Positions 44,025 to 54,279 of a stretch of DNA of 64,000 bases are shown here, piece by piece. This stretch comes from Triangularia verruculosa (Eukaryota; Ascomycota; Sordariomycetes; Sordariales; Podosporaceae): the NCBI GenBank assembly GCA_033296885.1, contig MU863950.1, positions 117,679 through 181,678 of the forward strand, given 5' to 3'. The translations under genes were made by a program, and so were the position numbers. Below the pieces are notes generated by a model. That model saw only the letters and a list, made by a program, of their open reading frames with translations, had not been told where the DNA came from and did no database searches. Position 1 is the first letter of the stretch, and every line of letters starts with the position of its first letter.

Positions 44025-44045
44025 TTTTTTTTTTTTTTTTTTTTT
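44025..44045. repeat. T21 homopolymer tract
   Basis: Twenty-one consecutive T on the plus strand, in noncoding DNA. It is poly(dA:dT), a nucleosome-disfavouring tract, or the tail of a decayed retroposed sequence. Confidence 0.9.
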
Positions 44046-45057
44046 CATCTCATGTTGCCGCATGAACTGAAATGCAATAAATCATTTTGCCGCTGCACCT
44101 ACTTTCCCCTTTGCCATTGTCTTGCAGCAAAACAGACGCAACCGCACAGGCGTTTTGATCCTACCGCTGCGGGAGGCTGCGTGCTTCGGGAGCGCGAGAA
44201 ACGGGGTCCATTCACTATCGGTGTCCGCTTGCTCCGTCGTCGTCGATGTCATTGTCGCGAAGACCAAAGGCCAAGGCCGATATCCGTTCCTCGATATTGT
44301 AGAGATTGCCCCGCTACACTACGTGCCCACGTTTCCCCTCCTCCTCCTCCTCCAGTTTCTACTAGCGTTGTTCTGTCCCCTGTTTACCCCAATCCAGCCG
44401 ACGAAGGGTCGTCATGAGGTCCAGGCGCTAGTGTTATCGATTATCTCTCCTGTTCCCTCTCTCCGCAAAATCACATCGGCGACATGCAGGACTTCATGTG
44501 CTTCGACTACTGCAGGTGTGTGGTGGCTGTTATTCCTGAAGCCCAGCTTTCTTGACCGCCCTTTCTAACCCGAACCCCAACCCCGAAGCGACGGTGTGCT
44601 ATGGACAACTCCTGTGCAGCGACAGCTTCGGGTCTGCATAACAAATGCGCACTTGAGAGTAATACCAGACGTGATAATACACATGGTGATGGTGATACAG
44701 ATAGATGGCCTCATTTGGTCGAATAGCAGATCGGCAACGGTAGAAGTTTATCCCTCACCGTCAATTCGATGTCTATTATAGAGCCAGAAAATTTTCTTGG
44801 CTTTAATGGGCATCTTCTCACGATCCACTCACGTCACGACATTGCTCCCATCTCTCTGCACCGCATCACCTTACTGGCCTCACAGTTTCTCACGAACTGC
44901 TCACCGCCTGACGGTTCGCAGTCCACGGCATCTCTCAACGGAGCATCTTCGGCCCCCATCCTCCGCTCCGAAAGAATCCCTCCTCCCACGCCAGCCGTGT
45001 CTTCCCCGAACCCACGCCGAGTGCGCTAACACACATCGCGGGGTTCAACTTTGCGCA

Positions 45058-46249
45058 ATGGCGTTGTCGTCCGGCCAGCCCAAGGTCGTGCTCCTCGACA
45101 TTGGTACCAGCCACCCCTCACACATCACTCGCATCCCACCTCTGCATTAGCCATGGGCGAATTGGCTAATACCAACTTGCTGCCACAGAGGGCACAGTAT
45201 GCCCCATCTCATTCGTCAAGGATGTGCTTGTGAGTGCCTCCCTCCCACATTCCCAACACTTTCACTCACTCTGGACTGTGTCCGCTGTGGTTCGACCCTC
45301 CGGCCATCACAATGCGGTCGAGCCACTCATAGCCAGCCCAGCCCCTCCCTTCTCCGGTCTCCAAGCCTGTCTCCAACAAATGGCTGTTGGACACTTCTGT
45401 GGCGGGTGTCTGTGTGTGGTGTGTCACTGCAGGGCCTTTCTTCACTTCCACCCTCAAACCACGGGAAGGGAGATGGATGTGCTGTCAGAAAGTTCTGAAA
45501 GGACCCTTTGTCTCCAGCCACACGCATATCAGAACTGCAGGAAGCCTACGGTCGTTATCCGGTTGGCTGGCGGATCTGCGTCTTAGAAGTCATGCTAATA
45601 ATAATTTCCTGCTTTGCTATGAATTTAGTTTCCCTACGCTCTGTCGGCACTCCCAGCTACCCTTCAGGCCCAATGGGACAAGCCTGAGTTTTCTCAGTAC
45701 AGGAACGCCTTTCCTGCAGAGCATGCCACCTCACAAGAAGCCCTGACAGCTCACGTCAAGGACCTCATGAGCCGTGATGTCAAGATCGCCTTCCTCAAGT
45801 CTCTCCAAGGCTACCTTTGGGAATCAGGCTACAAGTCCGGCGAACTCAAGGCCCCGCTCTTTGACGATGTCGCGCCCAAGTTTGGCGAGTGGAAGAAGGC
45901 CGGAAAGGAGATCATGATCTACTCTTCTGGATCAGTAGCCGCCCAAAAGCTGCTGTTCAAGCACACCAACGGCGAACCGGCCGATCTGATTCCCGAGATT
46001 TCCGACTTTTTTGACACGGTCAATGCCGGCCCAAAGCAGGAGGCGTCATCCTACCAGACCATTCTGGCTGCTCATCCGGAAGTCCCAGAGGCGAGCGACT
46101 GGTTGTTCCTCAGTGACAATGTCAAGGAGGTGGAGGCTGCCAAGCAAGCCGGCATGCAGAGCTTTGTTGTCGAGCGGCCTGGAAATGCCGATTTGTCGAC
46201 CGAGGACAGGGAGAAGCACCGGGTCATCAGGACCTTTGCTGAGATTTAG
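45058..46249 (+). CDS. utr4: enolase-phosphatase E1 (methionine salvage)
   Basis: Three exons, 45058-45103, 45189-45229 and 45629-46249, encode 235 residues. Introns are 85 and 399 nt. The protein is a HAD-superfamily enzyme that enolises and dephosphorylates 2,3-diketo-5-methylthiopentyl-1-phosphate in the methionine salvage pathway. The nucleophile motif LLDIEGT (Asp14) is rebuilt over intron 1, followed by VCPISFVKDVL-FPYALSALP over intron 2. IYSSGSVAAQKLLF and FLSDNVKEVEAAKQAGM give HAD motifs II-IV. Length matches MASA/Utr4. The 399-nt second intron is several times longer than other introns here. It has a good GTGAGT donor, TGCTAATA branch and TTTAG acceptor. Confidence 0.95.
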
Positions 46250-49006
46250 CTTCTGCTGCTAGCGGGGAGTGAGAAGTTGGATCAGCTTGACGCAGAGAAA
46301 GGGTTGCTTCAGCTTCTCAGCTCGAAAGAATGGACCGGTTAATCGGATCTGGGAACCCCCACCGTCAGAACCGCCCTCTTCGATATAGTTTTTCCCAAAA
46401 GATCACCAGCATCAACTTTGCCGTCATCGATCTCAGCAACGACTCAGTGTGCCATGGTCTCAAACTATCTTATTTACCATCCTCCCGAGCCCGGCGGTAG
46501 TCAAAAACCGGCACCCGCTTGTCGTCATCATCGCGGGGGTGACGCTTTGTCGTTTACTTACTTAGCATCGCACATGTCAATGTCACAAGCTCGTCTGATC
46601 AAGAGTCCAACCAACCCTTACTAGCCCCTTATTTTGTTTACACTCTACGCTATCTCACACCAGAATAGCACCACCCGATGAATTCGCCTGCCTTTGCCGC
46701 TGCTGCCCCAAAGAAAACGGTTTTACCCGATAGAAAAACACCTAACCCATCTGATATCGCAATCACTTGCCCCTCCTGACCTCATCGCTTGCTTTGGTGT
46801 CTCGTCCCGTTTGGATTGTAACCTCGCTACCAGACAACACAGTGCGGGTTGTGTTTAGCCCCTGATGAATTTATTCTATCTATCTAGTGCACTAAAAACA
46901 ACCCCAGCCCAAGACGAGAAGGTAGGTCTACTGTACAGCAACAATCAAGATAACCGTTATCTCAGCATGTCGTCAACGTTCAGCCAGCAACGGAGCACAA
47001 CAAAGAGGTCGGGTTGCTTATCGCCTTTAGCCCCTTTTTTTGCGTTATCGATATCAAAGCATCTCTCCGAGTCAAGATAAACCTGTTGATCGCCGGCAGC
47101 TCCTGATGATCTTCCCATTCCCCCCCCCGCAGTCCACAATTAACCCCTCTTCCTGATACAGATTCTCAGACCTCTCCGCCTTATCGGAGACAGTTGATGA
47201 TCAAGAGAATCCATCTTTTGCCCGCGTGATCCCCGACAGGGACTGTCAAGACTAAAGAAGACTTGTCTAAACTGCATCGAGTATAACCACAGCAAAGCCA
47301 CAACCGGCTTCCCCGTTCGGTCTAGCCTCTCTCTGTCAACTCCACCAAAAATCCGGGGAAGTTGCATGGGTGATGATGGCGATTTGCTTCTTTCGCGCTT
47401 AAAGACAATGAAGAACAATTGCCAAGTTCAGCCGCCACCACCAAACCACCAAAGCGTTGAGAAAGGGTGGTCAGCTCTCGGCAGTCAAAACTCACAAACC
47501 ATCTCCTCACTCTCTTCTAGCCAGCTCCCTCCTTGTCATGCTTCCCTACCACGGCATTCCCCGCGCGCTTTGCTGCAGTTCTATTGCCCCCCTTCCCCCC
47601 CCAAACTCCAATGAACCTCCAATGAAGCGCCCAACCCCACACCATAGCCAACCAGCCATTCACCCAAGCCAACGAAAAGGGACAACCCCAGGACTGAATC
47701 GAGTGTTTCTATCGTCATCATATGATCATCGCCCAGCTGTACCCCCCTCCCTCTATTAATATTCCCCGATAACTTACTCGATATCTACCCCCCATTTTAT
47801 CCAATCACGCTCCTTCTGTCTCGTACCCGCCTGTGGCCATTCTTGATATCCAATCACCATATCCCATTCAATACTCCAGGACCAGCTGTACTACAGTCAC
47901 GAGATCTACCGTCCCTGTCTTCCCCTTGTCATAAACCACCTCCCCAAAAAAACTGTTGAGACAGAGACGCCCCCCGCGGTTAACGGTGCCATGGTGTTAC
48001 GACTGCTGATCATCCACTCACTCACTCCAGTGGCTAAAAAACTCGGTATCTATCTTCCCATCACACTTCCGCAAGTTCTAGAACAATTCCAGAACGTAAT
48101 CCCAAGATCATACATGGCGAAGTTGACAAGTGGCGATGGGCATTGATGATATTATTTTATGTATTGCTGTACAATCACCGGTTATCTGTCCCCATCACCA
48201 ATTGTGACCTCCCAAGAAGAATCCTAGATGTAGACTCCGGACATCAACCCCGATGTCGCGATGGCGAATCTTGACCCCAAAGCCAACTGCACCCCCGAGT
48301 CTTTGCTCAGATCATCAGACGGCACGGACAACGGGTACTGAGAATAGCAATGACAGAGGCAAATAATACTTGCCCAAGTCCGGCCCGGTATCGCAATCGT
48401 AAAGTGTGGTAGATAGCCCCCAAGTTTGACACTGCTATGGTATCGACAACCTGACCAGATAAACTCGAATGATGTCTGAGACATGGAAATACTGCACCCT
48501 GACCATTGCTACCCAACTCTGCTGTCAAGAACCAAACGAAAAAGACCCTGAACACAAAAGTGTGTGTCCTCCTGACTAACATCACTGCATACTCCAACCA
48601 CCACCATCCTACGGAACCGGAGTTCACACCCATCACAGCACAACACACAGAACCTGCACAGTGAACTGTCATCGCAATCAATTGGTTGTCTTTTCTTCCG
48701 CCAATATCTGAACCCATAAACCAGACATTCTTCTCCATCACCAACATCCGATCGTCGCTCTTGTCTCCAAAACTTCCTCTGTCCAGGTGACCTCCTCTTT
48801 TTGACCCCTCACGAAACAACCCAATCTTTGCCCAATGGCCAATCCTGCCTCCCCCCAACAAACCCATCGGAAATTCTCTCCGGACCAAACCATCCCACTG
48901 CATGTTGATCGCATGCGCGCTCCGCCATATCTCTTGCCATCCACTGATTGACACAACAGCTTTGCAGACTGCAGAAGAGGTGGTAAGTTCAGTGAGCATT
49001 TCTCTG

Positions 49007-49114
49007 GTGTATTAAAGCTAGCCGTGTACATTCTCCTCCGGCACGGACACCAATGGCCGAGGAGCCACCGACACCAATGGCAGAGGAAAATGTACACTGC
49101 TAGCTTTAGTACAC
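49007..49114. repeat. 32-bp inverted repeat forming a long hairpin
   Basis: The left arm 49007-49038 and right arm 49083-49114 are reverse complements with three mismatches (29/32), both containing AAAGCTAGC-GTGTACATT. The 44-bp loop carries a second, direct repeat (GACACCAATGGC twice). The RNA would fold into a stable stem-loop. It is either a small transposon remnant or a structured RNA. Confidence 0.85.
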
Positions 49115-49610
49115 AAAAGAAATGTTAAACTGGACTTACCACACCTTTGAAGCATGGCAAGTCCTCCCCACTTGGGGGCTTTGTGGGGTAATCGGACCTT
49201 GCAAGTAGACGCCGGTAACCCGCATGATCAGCTCATTGATGCGTTGTGCGGTGGCAGCTAAAATCGTAGAATGGGACGTTGGCTGCTTCTTGGCTGTCAC
49301 ACCGCTTTCTAGTTTGCTCCTGAACGTTGAACTGAGATCTCAACACCGTTTTCAGATGCGTTTGGATTAGAAGTCATGTCGGTAGGAAGTCCAACTCGTA
49401 GACGGCATCATGCTGTGGTCTGTTGTCCAGCTCAGGTTGGTCTCATGCGTAACCTTCTCGGGGTAGCGGCATATGTAGAGCAGACAGCGGATAGCTGCTA
49501 ATTGTCTAAGCGATGTCGTGGCAGCATGGGTTGCAAGTCGTCAAGGATCTTTGCATGATGTTAGCCAAGCTCAATGACAGCAAACAGACATTTTGGAGTG
49601 AGATTGGGGC

Positions 49611-49922
49611 AATCAGAAGTTAGAACCAGATCAACATTGTGTTATTTCAGATAGGGATAACTGTTTGAAATGTCTCGGTCATCACGTAAACGGGGTGGGC
49701 AGACAAAACACAAGACCTTACCATTGTTGAAGTTGTCAAAAGATTGTTCATGATGACTTGAAGTAGCTCCACCTGGCAAACTGCATACTTGTTAGTCTTG
49801 ACCAAGCTAAATCCATGCAAGCCAACAAGTAGAAATTGAAAATAAAAAGAAATCAGAAGTTAGAACCGGATCAACACTGTTATTCAGATAGGGATAACTG
49901 TTTATGAATGCCTAGGTCATCA
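49611..49922 (+). repeat. duplicated 72-bp block
   Basis: Copy one is at 49611-49684 and copy two at 49851-49922. Both begin AATCAGAAGTTAGAACC and share ATAGGGATAACTGTTT and GGTCATCA. By eye about 88% of positions match; most substitutions are transitions. The copies lie 240 bp apart in the same orientation in noncoding DNA. Confidence 0.85.
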
Positions 49923-50489
49923 TGGTAAGGAGAAAAGAAATACAAACGTCCACATACCATAGGATAGAGCCACCGAATCTGCTCAGTAGACCGCGCATAG
50001 GAAAGCCACAGATGGAGACTTGATCCATGGGCCTTCTTACATGCGGCTATTGATGACAGTAGCAGCAAACCACACTCCGGTGACCGTTGCCAAGACTGGT
50101 ATGCTGGATGATTTCTTCGAAAGAGCATAGGGCTAGATCCCATATTGTTAGCCTGGCAACCCATGAACAGGACTTATGATAAATGGTTCAGGAAAAGTGA
50201 TGTGGCTCAGTGCATGGTGAAATAGTTTGTCTCATGGCCCGGAGGCTCTGAAGTAGCAAATACTTTAGGTTGCAAAGCATCATCGCCAGTGATGAGGGAA
50301 GAGAAAATACGACATACCTTATAAGACCACGAGTAAAGCATGTGACTAGGGTGATAAAGCTTCTGTCATGATGTGAGAGACAGCAGCATATCGCAACCTC
50401 CCATTCCAGAGAGGAAGATCAAGGCCACTGAGCCTCACATGAGAATTCAGATAACCAGCCCGAAGAAGACCTCGGTGACAAAGGCTCCA

Positions 50490-51353
50490 TCACAGTGCAA
50501 TAGCAAAATTGTTCCGTGTCGACCCAGACCGAATCTCCTCCTTGCGGAAATGTCGAGGAATACCCTTGCCGTCCATCTTCCAAAGGTAGTAGACCAGCCT
50601 CTGTGTCGTCTTGGATGCCACTTTCGTGTACCCAAGTGACTCCATGATGGCACCCAACTTCTCTTCATCCAGGTACCGCGAGTTTGTTACACATGGCGCA
50701 GGGAGCACCAGAAACAAACTGGGAAAGTTGGTCGTCAGCGACGGGGTCTCCAAGTATTTGCCAGCAGCGCGCAGAAATTCCCTTGTCCGCTTGAGCATCT
50801 CGCCCCTCCCTTTCGGGTCGGGCACGAAGTTGAGAACGAGCGACAGGCTGATGATGTCGAATCGCTCTGTGTCATCCTTGGGTAGCGGTCGCTCCATGAA
50901 ATCCTGTTGAAGAATTCCCTCGCCTTGGCTGTTCAGGTCGATACGTGTAATGTCGAAATGACTACTCTGTGAGCAAGCATTCTGTGTGCTGAGCGCGCCG
51001 ACCTCGAGCATCTTGAGCATCCGACCCGAACTCTCCTTGTGCGCGGTGAGACAAGGCTGCAGCCAGTCCATCAAAACCCTCGAGCTGTCACCGCCGCGGT
51101 CCTCCCTCTGGCCCTGAAGGCTAGCTTTCTGGTAGGCCTCAAGGCCGCCTAGAGCTTGCATCTCTGCATCGATGGTGACAACCGCTGCATCGTCACCCTT
51201 GGCAAGCGCCTGCTTCTTCCGCTTCTCCAGGAGATGGTGCTTGTTGATGAGAGCCTTGGTTGACTTTCTGGTGATGGATTTCGGCTGGCGTTGAAGAATC
51301 GGGGGCCGACCAGCAGCTAGACTCTTTTGCGGTCGTTTCTTCTTGAGCGCCAT
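50490..51353 (-). CDS. bmt2: 25S rRNA adenine-N1 methyltransferase Bmt2
   Basis: A single exon of 287 residues from ATG 51353, the first ATG of MALKKKRPQK; the longer frame begins at TTG. The basic N-terminus fits nucleolar targeting. AYQKASLQGQ, GGDSSRVLMDWL, MLEVGALSTQNACS (SAM motif I of this family), IDLNSQ...ILQQDFMERP and FDIISLSLVLNFVPDPKGRGEML are Bmt2 signatures. The enzyme places m1A (position 2142 in yeast) in 25S rRNA in the nucleolus. The gene is divergent from the rpL25 gene across 326 bp, an apt pairing of ribosome-biogenesis functions. Confidence 0.92.
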   Translation of the reverse strand: MALKKKRPQKSLAAGRPPILQRQPKSITRKSTKALINKHHLLEKRKKQALAKGDDAAVVTIDAEMQALGGLEAYQKASLQGQREDRGGDSSRVLMDWLQPCLTAHKESSGRMLKMLEVGALSTQNACSQSSHFDITRIDLNSQGEGILQQDFMERPLPKDDTERFDIISLSLVLNFVPDPKGRGEMLKRTREFLRAAGKYLETPSLTTNFPSLFLVLPAPCVTNSRYLDEEKLGAIMESLGYTKVASKTTQRLVYYLWKMDGKGIPRHFRKEEIRSGSTRNNFAIAL

Positions 51354-51679
51354 GGCGTGCACGTCGACAGCATGATTGTTGCACCGTTCCTCGACGGAAC
51401 TGGAGTTGGGGAGAAAAGGTGGACTCGTGGATAATTTTTCCAAAGCTTCCAAAGCTCATCAAACTGCTTATCTTATCGCAAGCTTGAGGTCCAGGACTTG
51501 ACCAATCACATAACCGTCAAGTGTCAAAAAGGCGGGGCGGCAGCCACAGCCAACCAGCCACAAGTCTCCGCACACACATTCTGTTAAATCATTTTAGCAA
51601 AATTCCACCAACTTTTTTTCCCTCCCCCATCCACGACCGACTAGACGACAACTTCGCCCAGCGCCGACAAACAGCAGAA
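51354..51679. promoter_or_regulatory. compact bidirectional promoter bmt2/rpl25
   Basis: 326 bp separate the two ATGs. A CCAAT box lies at 51502-51506 and a GC-rich GGCGGGGCGG follows at about 51532. A pyrimidine-rich stretch near 51600-51640 precedes the rpL25 start, as is usual for ribosomal protein genes. Shared control of the two genes is inferred from spacing. Confidence 0.55.
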
Positions 51680-52433
51680 ATGGCTCCCAAGGACGTTAAG
51701 AAAGGTACTTGAGAAACCTCCAGGAATGGATTGATCACAAACAACAATTTCGGCCGTCGCTCAGTGCCCGAGCTTCGCCGCCGAGACCATTTGTCGCAAA
51801 AAAATGGCGGCGAGGTGAAAGCATCAAAGCAGCAGCAGATTTTGCGAGTTTGAACAAGACGGTCCTTCCCCTTGTTCAGGCGAATGCTTTATACTGACTC
51901 GACTCTCCCACGATACAGGCGGTGCCTCCAAGGCCGGCAAGGGTGCTCAGGCGAAGAAGGCTGCTCAGGCCGCCCTCAAGGGTGTATGTTTTTTTCAAAC
52001 CATATCCCCAAAAACACCACGGCTTTGACGAAAAACTAACCCCCCTCTGCAGGTCCACGCCCACAAGAAGACCAAGGCCCGCTTCACCACCACCTTCTAC
52101 CGCCCCAAGACCCTCCAGTTGTCTCGCGCCCCCAAGTACCCCCGCAAGTCGATCCCCCACGCCGTGCGCCTCGACGAGCACAAGGTCATCGTCCACCCCC
52201 TGAACACTGAGGGTGCCCTGAAGAAGATCGAGGAGCAGAACACCCTCGTCTTCATCGTCGATGTCAAGGCCAACAAGGCTCAGATTAAGCTGGCTCTTAA
52301 GAAGCTTTATGACATCGACACCGTCAAGATCAACACTCTGATCCGCCCCGACGGCTCCAAGAAGGCTTTCGCCCGCCTCACCGCCGATGTCGATGCCCTC
52401 GACATTGCCGCCACCAAGCTCGGCCTCGTCTAA
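51680..52433 (+). CDS. rpl25: 60S ribosomal protein L25 (uL23, L23a)
   Basis: Three exons, 51680-51704, 51919-51983 and 52053-52433, encode 156 residues. Introns are 214 and 69 nt. The N-terminus MAPKDVKKGGASKAGKGAQ is the basic eukaryote-specific extension that carries nuclear import signals. The globular uL23 core follows, with TFYRPKTLQL, YPRKSIPHA, LDEHKVIVHPLNTEGALKKI and the conserved ending KKAFARLTADVDALDIA. uL23 sits at the polypeptide exit tunnel, binds 25S rRNA and docks SRP and chaperones. The first intron, right after 25 coding bases, is typical for ribosomal protein genes. Confidence 0.97.
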
Positions 52434-52886
52434 ACATTGGGTCGTGGAACTGGGTGGAATGGGAAAGCAAAAAATCAACAAAAAGGGTGTTGTCAACGAA
52501 GAAAGGGATTGGGATTGCATTTTTCAATTGGCGTCAGATACCCGGCAATGAAAAAAATTGACAATTCCTTGTTGATGATGGGCATATTTTCTGTCTTGTG
52601 GTTCTGCCGTATCGTGTTGTGATGTCGAAATGCTGTTCAAGGCCTTGCCATTGTAGACTTCCATTCAATTCCTGCCTCAATACTATGATCGCCCACCCCA
52701 CATGGCATCTCTTATCTTACACTTGCCCTCCTCTTCCTTTTAAGTCGTCATGTACAAAATCGTCTGTACATCCACGGTCTATACCCACATCCATCTATTG
52801 CCCCCATAGCTCGTGTCGTATCAATTCTTGCGTGTGTGTGTTCTTGTAGTTGTCGTGTGACCGTCTCGTCCACTCCAAGAGCTTAT
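52434..52886. other. convergent 3' spacer rpl25/tim8
   Basis: A 453-bp spacer presumably made of the two 3' UTRs. I see no gene. Confidence 0.55.
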
Positions 52887-53281
52887 CTAGTGTCTACCGC
52901 CCATACCAGCCAGCTGCCTAACAGTGGCCATGTTCACGTCCATGAACCGCTCCACGCAGTTCGCCAGGCACGCCTTTTCGCCGTTGTCGAGGGCGCCAGA
53001 CCGGAAGGTGGACGAGGTCATGCACTTCTTCCAGCAGAGGGAGGTCAGAGCGTGGGATTCTGAATACATAGTTAGCAAACCATGATATTTCGGTTTTGCC
53101 GGGGGTGGGGGATAAGAAGGGAGGAAGGGAAGGAAAGGAGGAAGGGGGAAGAAAAGGGCACCATACGGCTCTGGATCTTGCTCTTCTGCTCTTCATTCGC
53201 AAAGAACTGGCGGAGCTCCCCCTTGTCGCTGTCGTTGAGCCGCTCGATGTCGGCCTGGTCGAGGTTCAGGGCGGAGGACAT
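52887..53281 (-). CDS. tim8: mitochondrial intermembrane-space chaperone Tim8
   Basis: Two exons, 53281-53167 and 53059-52887, around a 107-nt intron encode 95 residues. The twin CX3C motifs of small Tim proteins are CWKKC and CLANC. The second is set in GEKACLANCVERFMDVN, which points to Tim8. The N-terminal part (MSSALNLDQADIERLNDSDK) is the acidic helix, and the join gives KIQSQSHALTSLC. Tim8 pairs with Tim13 as a hexameric chaperone guiding hydrophobic precursors such as Tim23 across the intermembrane space. The protein lacks a presequence, as expected for a Mia40 substrate. Confidence 0.95.
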
Positions 53282-54279
53282 TTTGTTTTCGGCTGCTGGA
53301 TTTTCTTTTTCCTTGTTAAGAGGGGTGGTGGTGGTGGTTTTGGTTTTGGTATATGTACCTCTGTAGCTTGCTTGCTTGGTCTTGGTGGGCTGGTTTCAAA
53401 GCCTCAAAGCTTCCAAGGACAACGGTTTCGACCTGCCAAAAATATTCACCAGCGGTGAGCAGCCAATCAGAAGCTTTCAAATGCCAGGTGAGCTAAAACA
53501 TGAAGGTCCACACCGAGCCAACGTCACTTTTGACATTTGTTGCGAGGAAGAACCTACATTTTGCTACTTCGTATATCAACCAATTAGTCCCAAAAATGGA
53601 CCTTCAATCCTGGCCGTTGATCTCGTCCATGAGCAACGACGCAAAAGGCGGGAAACAGAGCGTCTCTTCTCACTCTCACCATCATCTCACAGTCAACTCC
53701 CCAAAACACACCACGAGAACCATTCATTCGAAGATTCGATCCCGCAGGCTAATTCCTCAGCCATTTTACAGCGCCTATCCTCCCAAACCAATATCTTGCA
53801 TCCCTAACGCTATCCAGACAGCCTTCCATTTTTTCTTCTTCGCCCTCCACACCTCACATATAATAAACCGCCCCCCCAACCTCCCACCCAATCCTTCATC
53901 ACCAGGACGAAACCTCGTAATGGCATCCCATTCTCAATATTAAGCTTTTCATAATAACCCCCTCCTTGCAACATCTCCCCATAGGTAAGAATATCCTCCC
54001 TCTTTTCCTCTCTCGATGCTGATCAATGATACACCTCCCTCTTCTCCCTTAATCCATGTCAAATGCATCGAAGATAAAAGCCAAAAGGATATCGCTGCTG
54101 CTGCTGGTTCCAACCTTCTTTCAAAACCCAATAGTGCTCTTACGTCACCGTTCGCTTCACAGTTAACAAATCTGTGTATGTATCATCTCATACAACCGCC
54201 TGCGTTTGTGTGTGTGCTGTTGTGTGTACTGTGTACAATCCGCTCCCCAACTAAACAACAACCAAAAAAACCCAGAAAT
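53282..54279. other. intergenic spacer
   Basis: Upstream DNA of tim8 and 3' UTR side of the PKA gene. Several short frames exist, none with a family signature. I see no gene. Confidence 0.5.

Larger units (their letters stand above)
40185..45057. other. 4.9-kb divergent spacer with microsatellite
   Basis: This large spacer lies between the kinase and enolase-phosphatase genes. It contains the (GT)29 and T21 tracts listed separately and otherwise only short frames without family signals, many of them non-ATG. It may hold long 5' leaders or noncoding RNAs. I can support no gene. Confidence 0.45.
46250..50489. other. 4.2-kb spacer with inverted and direct repeats
   Basis: This spacer separates the utr4 and bmt2 3' ends. 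It contains the 108-bp inverted repeat and the duplicated 72-bp block listed separately. The minus strand shows several donor-like words (near 49139, 49725, 49960, 50320), but no coherent protein can be joined. ATG-started frames at 47991-48146 (51 codons) and 48307-48999 (minus) show no family signal. Confidence 0.45.

Noticed and set aside
47991..48146. 51-codon plus-strand frame after a CT-rich leader
   Set aside because: Too short, with no conserved feature and no splice continuation that extends it convincingly.
48307..48999. 230-codon ATG-started minus-strand frame
   Set aside because: It has low protein character and no recognisable motif. It begins just beside the inverted repeat, so chance or noncoding RNA is more likely.
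51705..51918. C/D-box snoRNA in the rpL25 intron
   Set aside because: I found no properly spaced RTGATGA and CTGA boxes with terminal pairing.
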